64,000 bases of DNA, taken from positions 513,501 through 577,500 of the forward strand of contig NZ_CP011388.1 in NCBI RefSeq assembly GCF_001644605.1, written 5' to 3'. The notes under the pieces are model-generated. The model was not told the DNA's origin. It saw only the letters and a list, made by a program, of their open reading frames with translations, and did no database searches. Within the stretch, counting starts at the first letter, position 1. Each line of letters starts with the position of its first letter. Shown one piece after another: positions 1-9,452 of this stretch. This DNA is from Paenibacillus swuensis (GTDB taxonomy: Bacteria; Bacillota; Bacilli; Paenibacillales; DY6). The position numbers and the translations under genes were made by a program.

Positions 1-10
1 ATACTTTAAT

Positions 11-406
11 TTATATATTTACTTCATCCCAGTTTCCAATTACATAACTTAATTGACATAATACAATGAATAAGTAACTAATATTTATTGATAAATTTAA
101 TTTATGCCTTCTTAATAGTATCTTGTGTTCACTTCCGGTTATCATCTCATTCTTTAATTTAAACTTTAAATTTCTATTCACCTTCATTAACTCTAAAAAT
201 TCAATTATTCCCATTAGACTCCAAAGCAAAGTAAAAACAAGTAAAAGAGCATTAGCAAGTGACAGTAGCATACCAATTCCTACATCTGTTGTTTTACTAT
301 ATTTAAAACAGAGATGGACTAACAATGTTACCGTAAATAAACCGATTCCAATAATACTAGACATGGGTGTATGTGTTTTGTTTGTTATGTTTTTCACACC
401 TTTCAA
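11..406 (-). CDS. small three-helix membrane protein, unknown function
   Basis: Unrecognised 131-residue protein. Three hydrophobic segments are visible at about residues 17-36, 43-70 and 105-124, with a basic loop (residues 76-103) between the second and third, so it is probably an integral membrane protein. The longest frame begins with TTG. No convincing Shine-Dalgarno sequence lies in front of it, so the true start is uncertain; the next in-frame methionine is residue 15, just before the first helix. It lies downstream of the large DUF4132 gene on the same strand but only about 40 bases separate them, so co-transcription is possible. No catalytic motif is seen. Confidence 0.5.
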   Translation of the reverse strand: MKGVKNITNKTHTPMSSIIGIGLFTVTLLVHLCFKYSKTTDVGIGMLLSLANALLLVFTLLWSLMGIIEFLELMKVNRNLKFKLKNEMITGSEHKILLRRHKLNLSINISYLFIVLCQLSYVIGNWDEVNI

Positions 407-447
407 TCGCTATTGAGTATTTGACCAATAGGGGAAATCACTTCCCC

Positions 448-3400
448 TTACCTCAACTGCTCCAAAATAGAAGGATCCTTGATCTTCGTGTCCTGTGCTA
501 GCATGACGACTTTCGATAAAATTTCAGAAGTTCGCGGGTCTTCATCCAGAAATGGAAGGAACAGCTTGCCACGGTGCTGAGATGGAACTGCCAAGATGTA
601 GAGTGTGCCCGCAGCCTGCTTTTGGACGGTACCACTGCCGAGATGCACCCCATAGTCCTCTAATGCCCCTGATATTCGAGCAAAATTCCCCTCCAACCGC
701 ACATTCTCTATCTTCAGCAACCGCAAAGATTCGATAATAATAACCTTACGCAACTCTATAGTCGTTAGACTGGCTTCAGGATCGACCCCGCCGACGTGCG
801 CGGTGCTTACAACCAAATCTACATCCCGCATCACTTCAGAGAAGATGATGGGAGGAACATCGCTTATTGCAATAGGCTTATAGGTATCCCGGTGGATGAA
901 CGAGACCGACTCCAGTGTGGGCGCCTCAATCTCCGAAGGAGCGAACCAATCCGCCACTGCATAAATTTGAGTAATGATATTCTCCTTGTGATACACCTTC
1001 TGAAGTCCCTCTTCATAGCTGACGGTCCACATCCTGGATTTCAATAATGCTATCGTACGATTCATTTGAATTTGGTGTCCAGCATACCGACGGGAATGGG
1101 ATCCACTATCCAGCTCGTCTGCATTAGGCACATACAGCTCCCGGAACACTTGTTTGAAGGGTTGCTGCAGCTGACGATCGAACAATAGCTTCTGATACGA
1201 ACTCCATTGACTGCTCTGATACAAGTGAACCGGGTGCGCTATCCAAATTCGATCCTCAGTAGACAGAGCATAGGCTTGTCCCGCAGCATTAACCAACTGC
1301 CCAGCATGATAGAACCCGAGAAAACCATCTTCCCCCGTTCGCCATATAAGTGAATGAACAAGCGTAGCCAGCGTTGGATTATGCGACAAATTCATCAATT
1401 CCTCATAGGCAAAATCCGCCTGCGACTCCATACTCTTCTCTAACTCTATGATTGCGCGCTTATGTTGGTTTCTCAGACCAGTCACAGCTTCTTTAAGCGA
1501 CAGCACATAAGGATGTTTACTGTACTTGGCTGGCAACGTCTTCAATTTCTTCCCTTGCTTCGTCGTCTCAATCGCAGCGCGGCCATCCCTATCAACAACC
1601 AATTTCACTTCCAGGTCGTCAATAACCGTTGGCTCGAGCATAGGAGCCATGTCTTCGAACTTTCTGGATTCCATATCCCACTTCATCCGGGTCACATCGG
1701 CATAACCTGCATTTCTGGACAAGTTGTCCAACGCGATTGCTACGGCTATCGCTTCACTGGCGCTGCGTTGTGCGCCGAATTTTTTGCTTTCTTGGGCGAA
1801 TCTCTGGATAAACTCATACCGCTCACGCACACCGCTGCCCCGTACGTCACCGATTGGAACTAAGCTATAGCATAACAAGTGGTCTTTGTTTCGTTTGGCG
1901 ATGACAGATGCTTTCATTTCTTGCAACTCTAACTTGCCCAGAACGGCATCCGCGAACAGCTGAGAGCGCCGATGATTCGATCCGGCTGAGATATATTTGG
2001 CACAGCGGTACAACATATTGAACCGCTTCTCGCCCAATTGTTCATAAGCGGACATAAACCAATGAATGTCGAATGCCCCGTCGTTAAACTCCTTTGGAGA
2101 GATTGGAGAGTAATGCGCGACAACAGTCTCTTTCTCAGCAGAGAAGTCCTCGTTCACATGAGCATGGAAGTACCATGCTGCACTGCGCAACCCCGGCCAA
2201 TCTAAGTACGCTGCGATCAGCTCGATCCACTGCGGCGCATACATGGCCGCTTCTAGTAAACGTTCATCCGTAATGCGTGAATTCTTCAGCATGCGAGCCA
2301 GCTTCTCTACATCATCACCACTTGCCGGATGACAGGCACGAAGGAGGTGGCTGAAGGACTCTCTTTTGCTTCGATTACCATAAATGTATCCTCGTACGAA
2401 CGTTTCTTGATCCAACCTTGATAAGATGGCAATGAAATATTCCATGCCCTCATAGTAGACAATCCGACCGGCTAAATTCGATAATTCCGTAGCCAGATCT
2501 CCGCGATTCAATTCTATATCCAGGATAAGAGGAACAATCGTCTCTTTAAATCGTTGCAGCGTAGGGGACTGAAGCGTGTTATCCATCTTCTTGTTGGTCA
2601 TGTTCCACATATGATTCATGCTTTGTTGATCTCTTGTTAGAAGTTCCCGATAGATCTCTTCGTCTTCAATGAGTCCCAATTCCCGTGCTCTTACCCAATC
2701 CTTAAGTTCACACATACCATGATTAAATTCCGTAATATGATAGTAGTTATGTTTTAATGCAAAATACGCAGCAAAGGAATGATCATCATACACAGCATCC
2801 CCTGTCCTCCGAAGCCAAGGCTCTACAAGTAACGGCCAAGCATCGGATTGTCCATGAATTTCTCTTCTCTGCAGGCTTACGATCACCTGATTTAACACCC
2901 GACTCGAGAATTGGAACCGTTCCCCCACCTCACAGTCCCGATAGTAGGCGTATAACAATTGTTGAACTTGATGCCTATAAGGAAGTTCCCGTATAAATTT
3001 ATGGAATTCATGCATCTTGCCCATGGGATACAGCTCAGCCAGCCATTCTCTTCCCCAATCTCCCAGTGCGGCGTAATTCGCGGCTTCCCAACCTCTTAAT
3101 TGATCAGCATCATATTGACACAAGTCCTTGCTATGGAAGTAAAACTCCATTTGCATGACTTCTTGCACCGTAAATTCATGATCCGCGTAATACTTCTTCC
3201 ACACTTCGGCCAACGGATACCCATCCAGCTCCGATTCCCTTGGCTCCTGATCCCAACGTCTGTTCAACTTGTGAAGTTGTGCTCCCAGTAAGTAATGCTC
3301 CTTCTCCCCGGCATAATACTCTGACGTATACTCGAACTCGCGATGTTCATGGACCAATCCCGACAAACCTTCTAGAAACTGCTTGATGGTGTCCAGGGGC

Positions 3401-5334
3401 ATATTGAATAGCTCGTTGACTCGATCATTGGCATCGTATGGCCATGGATGTAGCTGCTGCTGTTTCCCCGCGTCGTACAGTCCGAAGCCGTTATGCAGAC
3501 CCTTCTTTTCACTGTGCTTCAGTCGTTCCATATAGGTCCTTTCTTTATCTGAAGGCTCCTGTAAGGATGAGAGATGATGCTGTACACGTTCGAACCTATC
3601 GTTCTCCTGCTCGTCTTCCTTAAGCATACATAGCAGTTCAAGAGCGCCTAATCGCTGCAACTCCACAGAACTTGTGATCAGTGCTTGAATGGTTCGTTCC
3701 AGTTGTGTCCCATCTAACTTCAACAAGACTTGAATAGCACTTTGGCGAAGCGTACCTGTCTTCAGCTTCAAGAGCCCTTGCACGGACTCTGCCTCTTGCG
3801 AAGTAAGGGTCATCTTATTGAGGCGTTCTAACGCGGCTTCACGATTGGGAACACTTTTATCCGCCAAGGAATCTAATAGAAATTGACGTTGCGCATTGTC
3901 CGTCAGATCCGGAGTGAATTGTTGTATCAAGGCATTTCGATATTGAGGACTGATTCGATCCTTAAGCGCAATCATCTGAGCCAGCAGCGCAGCATCCTTA
4001 TCATAAGCCGCGAGATACATCAATTTATTCATAATCGCATCCGTCGTATGGTTGTAGGTTAACCACTGGAATACCCTCGAATTGCCTTTAACTTCTTGCT
4101 TGGGCATGTTCATTAGCATTTGTCGGAATAGATCGAATTGACGGGTCCGTTCTCCTTTGCTTTCTAGCAGAGGTGTCTTTTCAAAATGGTATGTATCCTC
4201 TTCCGTATGATAGTACCAGCCCATGGGCCACTGATGACCGTAATTCGCTACAATAAGCGACTGTAATTCCAGGTCGGTTTGCGATAAATAAGGAATGGCC
4301 AGCTTGTAACGAAGCTCTTTGTTGCGGCTCTGCACCAAGACGTATTGTGCGGTAATTTGCTGGTACAGTGCTCCATTCTCCATAATGGATTGTATAGCTT
4401 CTTGCAGATGATCTTCCTCGTAAACAGCCGTTGCCCACAATGCAAAATAAAGCTTGTGAACATCCTCGCTCTTCTTCCATGCCTGGCGTTGAGATTCATC
4501 CTGAAGACATCTGTGCGCGTACTCCAAGCATTGAGTCACGACCCTAGTATTGGCTGCTTCCAGATTCAGTCCCGTCCACACACCCAATGCACGAATGACA
4601 GAGCTGTACCGAATGAAATCATGATCCACGATCACTTGCAAAAGATACACGTAAGCCGCCATCGTGCCCTCATCCATCGTTTCCACGATACTTTGTCTTA
4701 GACCTTCTTGCAGCCTTGCAGCGATTAACAACTGGCCAAGCATCACATGTGCTTCTGTCCGATGACTGAACACGATCCCGCGAATCATATTCCGGTTCAG
4801 CAATACCGTCTGGTTGTCCCCGAACACAATCTCCTTCAGCGCCGCGAAGATCTCTTCGTTGTTGCGGTCCAACTCATACGCGATCATATAAGTCATAATC
4901 GAATCGAACCTATAATCATGTAATGGTTCCGTTCTAGTGAAATATGATGACATGGAAAATCCAGTGGCCATCAAGTTATATAAATCGAACATCAAGGACA
5001 GCATGTTGCCCAAGTGAACGCGAGAATCCCTCGTCCGGAAAGGCCGCCGCAAATAAGAACGACTGTACGGGTACTCCGTAATATGTTCAGACAAGTAGCT
5101 CACAATCTCCGCTGCATATTCGCCGGCGATCGTTCTGGTTATGGGGATAAGCGGAGCGAAATATGCCTGACCCTCACCTTCATCCAACAAACGCTCAAGC
5201 AGCTCCGCCACCTCATCATGAATGGAATAGCTCACGCGAGACTCTATATCCTTAAATTTCTTAGCGATTAATTGTTCCAATTGTATAAATGCATCATTGT
5301 CATCAATCTTCATCTCCACTACTCCCTTCACCAC
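448..5334 (-). CDS. giant DUF5724/DUF4132 (MolR/WGR-type) family protein
   Basis: A 1628-residue protein of the DUF4132 family, in which a long helical repeat region precedes a conserved C-terminal DUF4132 block. The N-terminal two thirds are rich in amphipathic helices resembling HEAT-like repeats (for example residues 500-580). The C-terminal part contains the family-like stretches QQPFKQVFRELY and, near the end, FLPFLDEDPRTSEILSKV followed by KIKDPSILEQ. No signal peptide or membrane segment is seen, so it is probably cytoplasmic. The biochemical role of the family is unknown; distant MolR/WGR relatives have been linked to molybdate metabolism and to conflict systems, but that does not establish a function here. 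Its start overlaps the end of the gene at 5328-5747, implying translational coupling. The start could also be the ATG eight codons later, which begins MKIDDND. Confidence 0.75.
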   Translation of the reverse strand: MVKGVVEMKIDDNDAFIQLEQLIAKKFKDIESRVSYSIHDEVAELLERLLDEGEGQAYFAPLIPITRTIAGEYAAEIVSYLSEHITEYPYSRSYLRRPFRTRDSRVHLGNMLSLMFDLYNLMATGFSMSSYFTRTEPLHDYRFDSIMTYMIAYELDRNNEEIFAALKEIVFGDNQTVLLNRNMIRGIVFSHRTEAHVMLGQLLIAARLQEGLRQSIVETMDEGTMAAYVYLLQVIVDHDFIRYSSVIRALGVWTGLNLEAANTRVVTQCLEYAHRCLQDESQRQAWKKSEDVHKLYFALWATAVYEEDHLQEAIQSIMENGALYQQITAQYVLVQSRNKELRYKLAIPYLSQTDLELQSLIVANYGHQWPMGWYYHTEEDTYHFEKTPLLESKGERTRQFDLFRQMLMNMPKQEVKGNSRVFQWLTYNHTTDAIMNKLMYLAAYDKDAALLAQMIALKDRISPQYRNALIQQFTPDLTDNAQRQFLLDSLADKSVPNREAALERLNKMTLTSQEAESVQGLLKLKTGTLRQSAIQVLLKLDGTQLERTIQALITSSVELQRLGALELLCMLKEDEQENDRFERVQHHLSSLQEPSDKERTYMERLKHSEKKGLHNGFGLYDAGKQQQLHPWPYDANDRVNELFNMPLDTIKQFLEGLSGLVHEHREFEYTSEYYAGEKEHYLLGAQLHKLNRRWDQEPRESELDGYPLAEVWKKYYADHEFTVQEVMQMEFYFHSKDLCQYDADQLRGWEAANYAALGDWGREWLAELYPMGKMHEFHKFIRELPYRHQVQQLLYAYYRDCEVGERFQFSSRVLNQVIVSLQRREIHGQSDAWPLLVEPWLRRTGDAVYDDHSFAAYFALKHNYYHITEFNHGMCELKDWVRARELGLIEDEEIYRELLTRDQQSMNHMWNMTNKKMDNTLQSPTLQRFKETIVPLILDIELNRGDLATELSNLAGRIVYYEGMEYFIAILSRLDQETFVRGYIYGNRSKRESFSHLLRACHPASGDDVEKLARMLKNSRITDERLLEAAMYAPQWIELIAAYLDWPGLRSAAWYFHAHVNEDFSAEKETVVAHYSPISPKEFNDGAFDIHWFMSAYEQLGEKRFNMLYRCAKYISAGSNHRRSQLFADAVLGKLELQEMKASVIAKRNKDHLLCYSLVPIGDVRGSGVRERYEFIQRFAQESKKFGAQRSASEAIAVAIALDNLSRNAGYADVTRMKWDMESRKFEDMAPMLEPTVIDDLEVKLVVDRDGRAAIETTKQGKKLKTLPAKYSKHPYVLSLKEAVTGLRNQHKRAIIELEKSMESQADFAYEELMNLSHNPTLATLVHSLIWRTGEDGFLGFYHAGQLVNAAGQAYALSTEDRIWIAHPVHLYQSSQWSSYQKLLFDRQLQQPFKQVFRELYVPNADELDSGSHSRRYAGHQIQMNRTIALLKSRMWTVSYEEGLQKVYHKENIITQIYAVADWFAPSEIEAPTLESVSFIHRDTYKPIAISDVPPIIFSEVMRDVDLVVSTAHVGGVDPEASLTTIELRKVIIIESLRLLKIENVRLEGNFARISGALEDYGVHLGSGTVQKQAAGTLYILAVPSQHRGKLFLPFLDEDPRTSEILSKVVMLAQDTKIKDPSILEQLR

Positions 5335-5747
5335 AATCGACCGGCTAACATCGTAAATTTAAGGAATGTAACGGTATCACCCGCCTGCAACTGAATTTCA
5401 TCCGCAAGCTTCTCTACTTCCACATCTTCGATAAACACTCTATATAATCCATCTTCAAAAGCTAACAAAGCCGCCTCAACAGCACGTTCCGGATCCGCGT
5501 GGCGTTCATCGTATCTAGCTCCGAAACCAACTTTACCTTCTGCCGCTTGATCCGTGATCTCGTTTGCCGTTAAGAATTGAATGAACAAGCTCTCCTTAGC
5601 TCGCTCTTGATAAGCTTGAACGTTGGAGATGACTAAAATGGAGATTAAATCTTTTAACGTACGAGGATTCGTATTGAGTTTATATTCTACGTGGGTTAGC
5701 ATGGGCTTGCGCTTACCTACGCTTTTGACAGTGATATGAATGTTCAT
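5328..5747 (-). CDS. small protein coupled to the DUF4132 gene, possible beta-grasp fold
   Basis: A 139-residue cytoplasmic protein whose stop overlaps the start of the DUF4132 giant by a few bases, so the two are almost certainly translated together. The N-terminus reads as a beta strand (MNIHITVKSV) and the C-terminus as strand-turn-strand (LYRVFIEDVEVEKLADEI, then GDTVTFLKFTMLAG), a pattern loosely like ubiquitin-type beta-grasp proteins. That comparison is by eye and weak. No active-site motif or terminal GG is present. It most likely serves as an accessory or binding partner of the large protein. ATG start; the upstream base pattern agGGAGccctaatg is an acceptable ribosome site only in part, so the start is probable rather than certain. 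Confidence 0.55.
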   Translation of the reverse strand: MNIHITVKSVGKRKPMLTHVEYKLNTNPRTLKDLISILVISNVQAYQERAKESLFIQFLTANEITDQAAEGKVGFGARYDERHADPERAVEAALLAFEDGLYRVFIEDVEVEKLADEIQLQAGDTVTFLKFTMLAGRLW

Positions 5748-5996
5748 TAGGGCTCCTTAAAATACCGCACAATGAGTGTGGAAAACTCTTATATCTATTA
5801 TCTATTTTTTTGGCTAACTACGAAAGTTAAAGTTAACAACTTATCCAGCAGGTTACTCAAGCACTCATGTAGGTACATTACGCCAAATTAAAGAATACGA
5901 GTGACGGCCTGCTCCAGCTCGCTTAACGTTCGCTTCTACTGCCGGAAGTAGAGTATAGTAGGGTTAGTTGAATATATATTCTAGGGGGCTGCAGCC

Positions 5997-6398
5997 ATGT
6001 CACAGGAGATTTGGATTAACCTGCCGGTTAAAGATGTTGAAAGGTCAACTGCCTTTTTTAATGAGATTGGATTCCATGCGGTGAGCTTGGGTAATGAGAG
6101 AGCGCGGCTTGCCATAGGCCAAACAACGATTCTGCTGTTCCCGGATGCGACATTCGAGAAATTTACCGGTTCCAAAATTTCTGATACTACTCAAAATGCA
6201 GAAGTTATATTCTCCATTGGCGCCGAAAGCAGAGAAGACGTAGATGCCTTTATTCAAAAAGTAGAGCTTGCCGGAGGAAGCATTTTTGGCAAGCCTAGTG
6301 AAACGGACGGCTGGATGTACGGCGCAGGATTTGCTGACCTGGACGGTCACCGCTGGAACCTGCTGTACATGGATGAGAGCAAGATGCCGAAACGCTGA
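5997..6398 (+). CDS. VOC-family (glyoxalase/bleomycin-resistance fold) protein
   Basis: A 133-residue protein with the vicinal-oxygen-chelate fold. It opens with INLPVKDVERSTAFFNEIGF, the usual first beta-alpha unit, and ends with FADLDGHRWNLLYMDE, the usual last strand carrying the metal-binding Glu region. Members include glyoxalases, dioxygenases and antibiotic-binding proteins, and the YdhE/PhnB-like lactoylglutathione-lyase-annotated group looks closest, so substrate cannot be assigned. The ATG is preceded by an AGGGGG ribosome site at the right distance. It is a single gene between convergent or divergent neighbours; two hairpins follow it at 6406-6439 and 6504-6541. Confidence 0.8.
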   Translation: MSQEIWINLPVKDVERSTAFFNEIGFHAVSLGNERARLAIGQTTILLFPDATFEKFTGSKISDTTQNAEVIFSIGAESREDVDAFIQKVELAGGSIFGKPSETDGWMYGAGFADLDGHRWNLLYMDESKMPKR

Positions 6399-6405
6399 AC
6401 ATGGA

Positions 6406-6541
6406 AGCGCCGGCCACCTGCTCTAGTTGGTCCGGCGCTATGCCATAATGCCTATGCTTTTGAAGCGATTGCCCTCTATTCGATATAAGAACAGAATTAA
6501 GCAAGGCTGTCCCTCAAGGTTTAGTTACCTTTTGGACAGCC
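6406..6541. terminator. two hairpins between convergent genes
   Basis: An AGCGCCGG/CCGGCGCT stem spans about 6406-6439 and an AGGCTGTCC/GGACAGCCT stem spans about 6504-6541. They lie between the convergent VOC gene and lipoprotein gene and could stop transcription from both sides. The following T-tracts are short, so termination strength is uncertain. Confidence 0.5.
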
Positions 6542-6561
6542 TCCTCTTTGTTGTGGATATC

Positions 6562-7068
6562 TTACTTTAAAGTAAGTTCCTTTTTCCACGTTAACTCCTC
6601 GCCTTGCTCATCCTTAAACAGAATCACAATCTTCCCTGTCTCGCCTTTCATCGAATCCGGATAGAAGAAGCCTGTCATTTGTCCGTTGCCGCTAATGTAG
6701 AATCCGTCCGCGCCGCTTGCTCCGTTTGCTATCGCATCTTGAACCGAATTGATAATCATGTTGTCCTTAGACAGCCACTGCATTTCGGCAAGGGCGAACC
6801 CTTTCGGAAGCTGTTTTACGGCAAAATCAAAGCTGTTACCCTCGATAGGCTTCTCAATCTGGTCTATGACAACCTGAATGTCCTTGTCCGCGTCGGTTGT
6901 AGTCTCAGGCTCTGTTTCGGCTGAATTATTTCCGGTGGCTTCATTCTCCGGCGTCGTTACAGACGCATTCGTCTCCGGTGCAGCGTTGTTGGTCTGATTA
7001 CTACATGCACTGGCCATTAATAGTAGGATTAACGCTGAAGATAAAACCATATATTTGTGTGTATTCAT
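6562..7068 (-). CDS. lipoprotein of unknown function
   Basis: A 168-residue secreted lipoprotein. The signal peptide ends in a lipobox (LLMASAC), predicting lipidation of Cys and anchoring to the outer face of the membrane. A low-complexity acidic/Thr linker (about residues 25-65) leads to a C-terminal domain with KDNMIINSVQDAI and FYISGNGQMTGFFYPDS, and a final strand pair ending in KKELTLK. The start is set at the ATG at 7068 because GGAGG lies seven bases upstream; a frame extending to 7098 lacks such a site. A badly decayed second copy of the C-terminal domain is readable at about 10255-10590. Function unknown. Confidence 0.7.
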   Translation of the reverse strand: MNTHKYMVLSSALILLLMASACSNQTNNAAPETNASVTTPENEATGNNSAETEPETTTDADKDIQVVIDQIEKPIEGNSFDFAVKQLPKGFALAEMQWLSKDNMIINSVQDAIANGASGADGFYISGNGQMTGFFYPDSMKGETGKIVILFKDEQGEELTWKKELTLK

Positions 7069-7087
7069 GGGTTGTTCCTCCGATCGG

Positions 7088-7609
7088 TTATCTTTCAATC
7101 CAAAATCTTTTTACCGCATTACCATCTTCCTCTGTAAAGCTTGCGTCCTGTACTCCACCATTATTGAGTATCGTTCTCTCGGATGCTATATTTCCTTCAT
7201 CACATACAACAAGGACTTTTCTAATACCAAGTTCTTTTGTTATTTCCAATGACATGGCGAGTAGTTTAGTAGCGTAACCTTGCTGTCTCTCGGTAGGGCG
7301 AATCCCGTATCCAATGTGACCTCCACCATTAAATAACTTTTCAGTCAAACCATGTCTGATATTTACTGCCCCTAGAATTCTTTGGTCATCGGTAACTAAC
7401 CAGTATGTAGAACTTGGAACCCAATCTTCAGGGAGATGCTCGCCCTTTTCATTATCATGTAAAAATTGAATCATATCTTTAAAGTCAGCCGGATCCTTGC
7501 TAACTACCCACGGTACCATTGTTTCTCCGCTAGCCTTCCATTCCTCGTAAAAAGCTACGTATTCCTCTTGATATTCCATACTCGGCTTTGCCAGAAATAC
7601 AGTTCTCAA
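7088..7609 (-). CDS. GNAT-family N-acetyltransferase
   Basis: A 173-residue acetyltransferase of the GNAT fold, expected to move an acetyl group from acetyl-CoA to an amine. The acetyl-CoA loop is visible as IGYGIRPTERQQGYATKLL (motif A, in the R-x-x-G-x-A form), followed by the alpha3/beta5 segment GIRKVLVVCDEGNIASERT and the usual final ILNNGG. It resembles the YqjY/YjgM-like and RimJ-like unspecific set, so the substrate is unknown. I place the start at TTG 7609, because the AGGAGG ribosome site is eight bases upstream of it, whereas the GTG at 7618 lies inside that site. It stands just upstream of the lipoprotein on the same strand, about 20 bases away. Confidence 0.8.
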   Translation of the reverse strand: MRTVFLAKPSMEYQEEYVAFYEEWKASGETMVPWVVSKDPADFKDMIQFLHDNEKGEHLPEDWVPSSTYWLVTDDQRILGAVNIRHGLTEKLFNGGGHIGYGIRPTERQQGYATKLLAMSLEITKELGIRKVLVVCDEGNIASERTILNNGGVQDASFTEEDGNAVKRFWIER

Positions 7610-7803
7610 TATCAGCACCTCCTCGATCCATTAACATTAAAAACACGTAGATTGTTCCACGAGCCATATATCTTTCGAAGGTTATGGGTAAGCCACTCTC
7701 TTTATCAATTGATAATGCGCTTTATCCTTATATTGCAAACTGATTTCCTTAGTTAGGCTTAATTAATCTAAACTTTATCATTATTATATAGCCTATTAGA
7801 ATG

Positions 7804-8225
7804 CTAAAATTTTATTATACCTAAACTTAAAGTTAATTGGTTAAAGTAAACCGTCTTGGTATATTGATTTAAGTTGCTCCATCCATAAATTAGCGAATAC
7901 GGACTGTCTGGACTGCCTTTTAACGTTGAAAATATGTGATCTGAGTACAATAATGTTAATTTTAATTGCCCTCCGACTATTAATAGAATTAGAAGTAAGA
8001 GGCCTAATGAGTAACTGCCTGTTTTAATTCTTCCATAAAAGAAGAAGTAAGACTTAACTCCGATCAGAACTAGAAAAATATATATATATTGGTACAAACA
8101 GAATTATAAATAGAATAGCAATGTTACCCTTTCCATATAATTCACCATATGTAATAACCCTCAGGGTTAATAAGTCAATTATAGAAATAATACTTAATGA
8201 TAAAATAAACAGAACTATAATTAAT
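7804..8225 (-). pseudogene. frameshifted hydrophobic membrane protein, cut by an IS3 remnant
   Basis: Two overlapping reading frames on the minus strand together make one hydrophobic protein. The upstream part (about 8225-8050) reads as LLIIVLFILSLSIISII and continues to FIILFVPIYIYF, then meets a stop in its frame. The downstream part (8097-7804, 97 codons) resumes from a repeated IYIYF segment and contains FFFYGRIKTGSYSLGLLLL. A one-base slip in the AT-rich tract near 8070-8095 would explain this. The 5' end stops at the inverted repeat of the IS3 element beginning at 8235, so the gene probably lost its start to that insertion. The original function is not recognisable. Confidence 0.5.
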
Positions 8226-8271
8226 AAAGTGATCTGGATCCCAAGTCAAGGACACTTAAAAAAAGAGAACG

Positions 8272-9180
8272 TTAAGCAACTGACAATAGATGATTCCTGT
8301 ATTGAACAGGGGTCATCTTTTTTAATCCCAATTGATATCTGTGATGATTGTAATACTTAATATAACGATCTATTTCATGTTGCAACTCTTTTAGTGATGT
8401 GCAACTTCGACTGTCTACATGGTCTTTCATGTGACCAAAAAAAGATTCCCGAGGAGCGTTATCCCAAATATCCCCTCGTCTGGACATGGACTGACCTAAT
8501 CCCTTTTGTTTTAGAAGTTTTTGATACGTAGGGCTGGTATAATAACTTCCTTGATCTGAGTGAATAAAGGCATCGCTGTGTAATTTTATTCTTCTTTGTT
8601 TCATGAGCCTATCTATGGAATCAGTGGCAATGGATAGATCAATGCGGTCCGAAACGTTGTACGCCAGAAGTTCTCCATTAGAAGCGTCCAATATAGTTGA
8701 CAGATACCCCATCTCTTTGTTGTCGTACGGAAGATACGTAATGTTGGTAAGTAAAACTAGACCAGAAATGCCCTTCTTGAATTCCCTTTGCAGCTTGTTA
8801 GGAAGAGTTCGATGTTCTAAGGTAGCTTTGGCCATACGTTTGTAAGGTTCGGTTTTCTATGCGGACACACAAGGTTTAGTTTTTTCATAATCCTACTAAT
8901 TCTCTTTTGGTTGTAGGTGATGTCGAATTCATTCTGAAGAACCATCTTAATGGAGCGAGAGCCCGTTTACACGTTTCATCCCGTATATTTACATCAAAAC
9001 CGTTGGCCTTAAAAATTTCTCTTGGAGCTTTGTAACATATTGATCGATGAATAACTGTTTAAATTCATCCGAATACGTTATTGCTTTTTCACTTACATTG
9101 ATTACGAACTTGTTCCGAGGTAGGATTTCACGTTCCTTTTCGGTAAAATACTTTTTGCTATGTAATCCCCCAAATGCTTA
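8272..9180 (-). pseudogene. IS3-family transposase orfA/orfB remnant, multiply frameshifted
   Basis: OrfA begins at about 9180 with KKYFTEKEREILPRNKF and SEKAITYSDEFKQLFI, then continues in a second frame as PREIFKANGFDVNI. After a deletion join near 8955, orfB reads IKMVLQNEFDITYNQKRI and RIMKKLNLVCPHRKPN, shifts frame near 8850, and continues as a 187-codon integrase core (8835-8272). The core has the DDE-type signatures FIHSDQGSYYTS and NAPRESFFGHMKDH and ends with YNHHRYQLGLKKMTP. The first catalytic aspartate, normally in TDITYLPY, is replaced by asparagine (TNITYLPY). Frameshifts, the deletion and the lost catalytic residue make it inactive. Confidence 0.8.
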
Positions 9181-9196
9181 CTATAGTATACAAAAA

Positions 9197-9247
9197 GGTA
9201 CCCACAGCCTAAACACTTTTTTTCAAAGTGTCCAGTCTATGGGTACC
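9197..9247. repeat. 51-base palindrome at the right end of the IS3 remnant
   Basis: The segment starts GGTACCCACAG and ends CTATGGGTACC. Its 23-base arms match each other as inverted repeats with three or four mismatches around a five-base T-rich loop. The right arm is the IS end; the left arm is an extra copy of the IS end in the opposite orientation, so this could be a minimal internal-deletion derivative of a related element or simply a hairpin. Confidence 0.6.
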
Positions 9248-9452
9248 AGTTTAATAAGAGATGCTTCTTTCTTTAAAAAGGTTATTATTGAAAATTAATT
9301 TCGAAAACCGTAGAACTATAAAAAATAATGAAGATCGAAAATACTCTAACGAGGGGGCGATATTGCTCCCATTAAAATGGGGCATGTTTTTTTCATAAAC
9401 CATGAGTTTCAGAGTTACCCTTCTAGAACGAATCCAATAAAAATGGTTCCAA

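Larger units (their letters stand above)
8235..9248 (-). mobile_element. decayed IS3-family (IS150-like) insertion sequence
   Basis: The element is bounded by imperfect inverted repeats of about 22 bases. The left end reads inward TGGATCCCAAG, then GGACACTT (8235-8257), and the right end reads inward TGGTACCCATAG, then GGACACTT (9248-9226). Inside, on the minus strand, lie remnants of both transposase genes. I see no target-site duplication, which fits an old insertion. Its length, about 1.0 kb, is short of the usual 1.3-1.5 kb, in line with an internal deletion around 8955. Confidence 0.75.

Noticed and set aside
4345..4701. 118-codon plus-strand frame inside the DUF4132 gene
   Set aside because: Cys/Leu/His-rich shadow of the real gene with no start signal.
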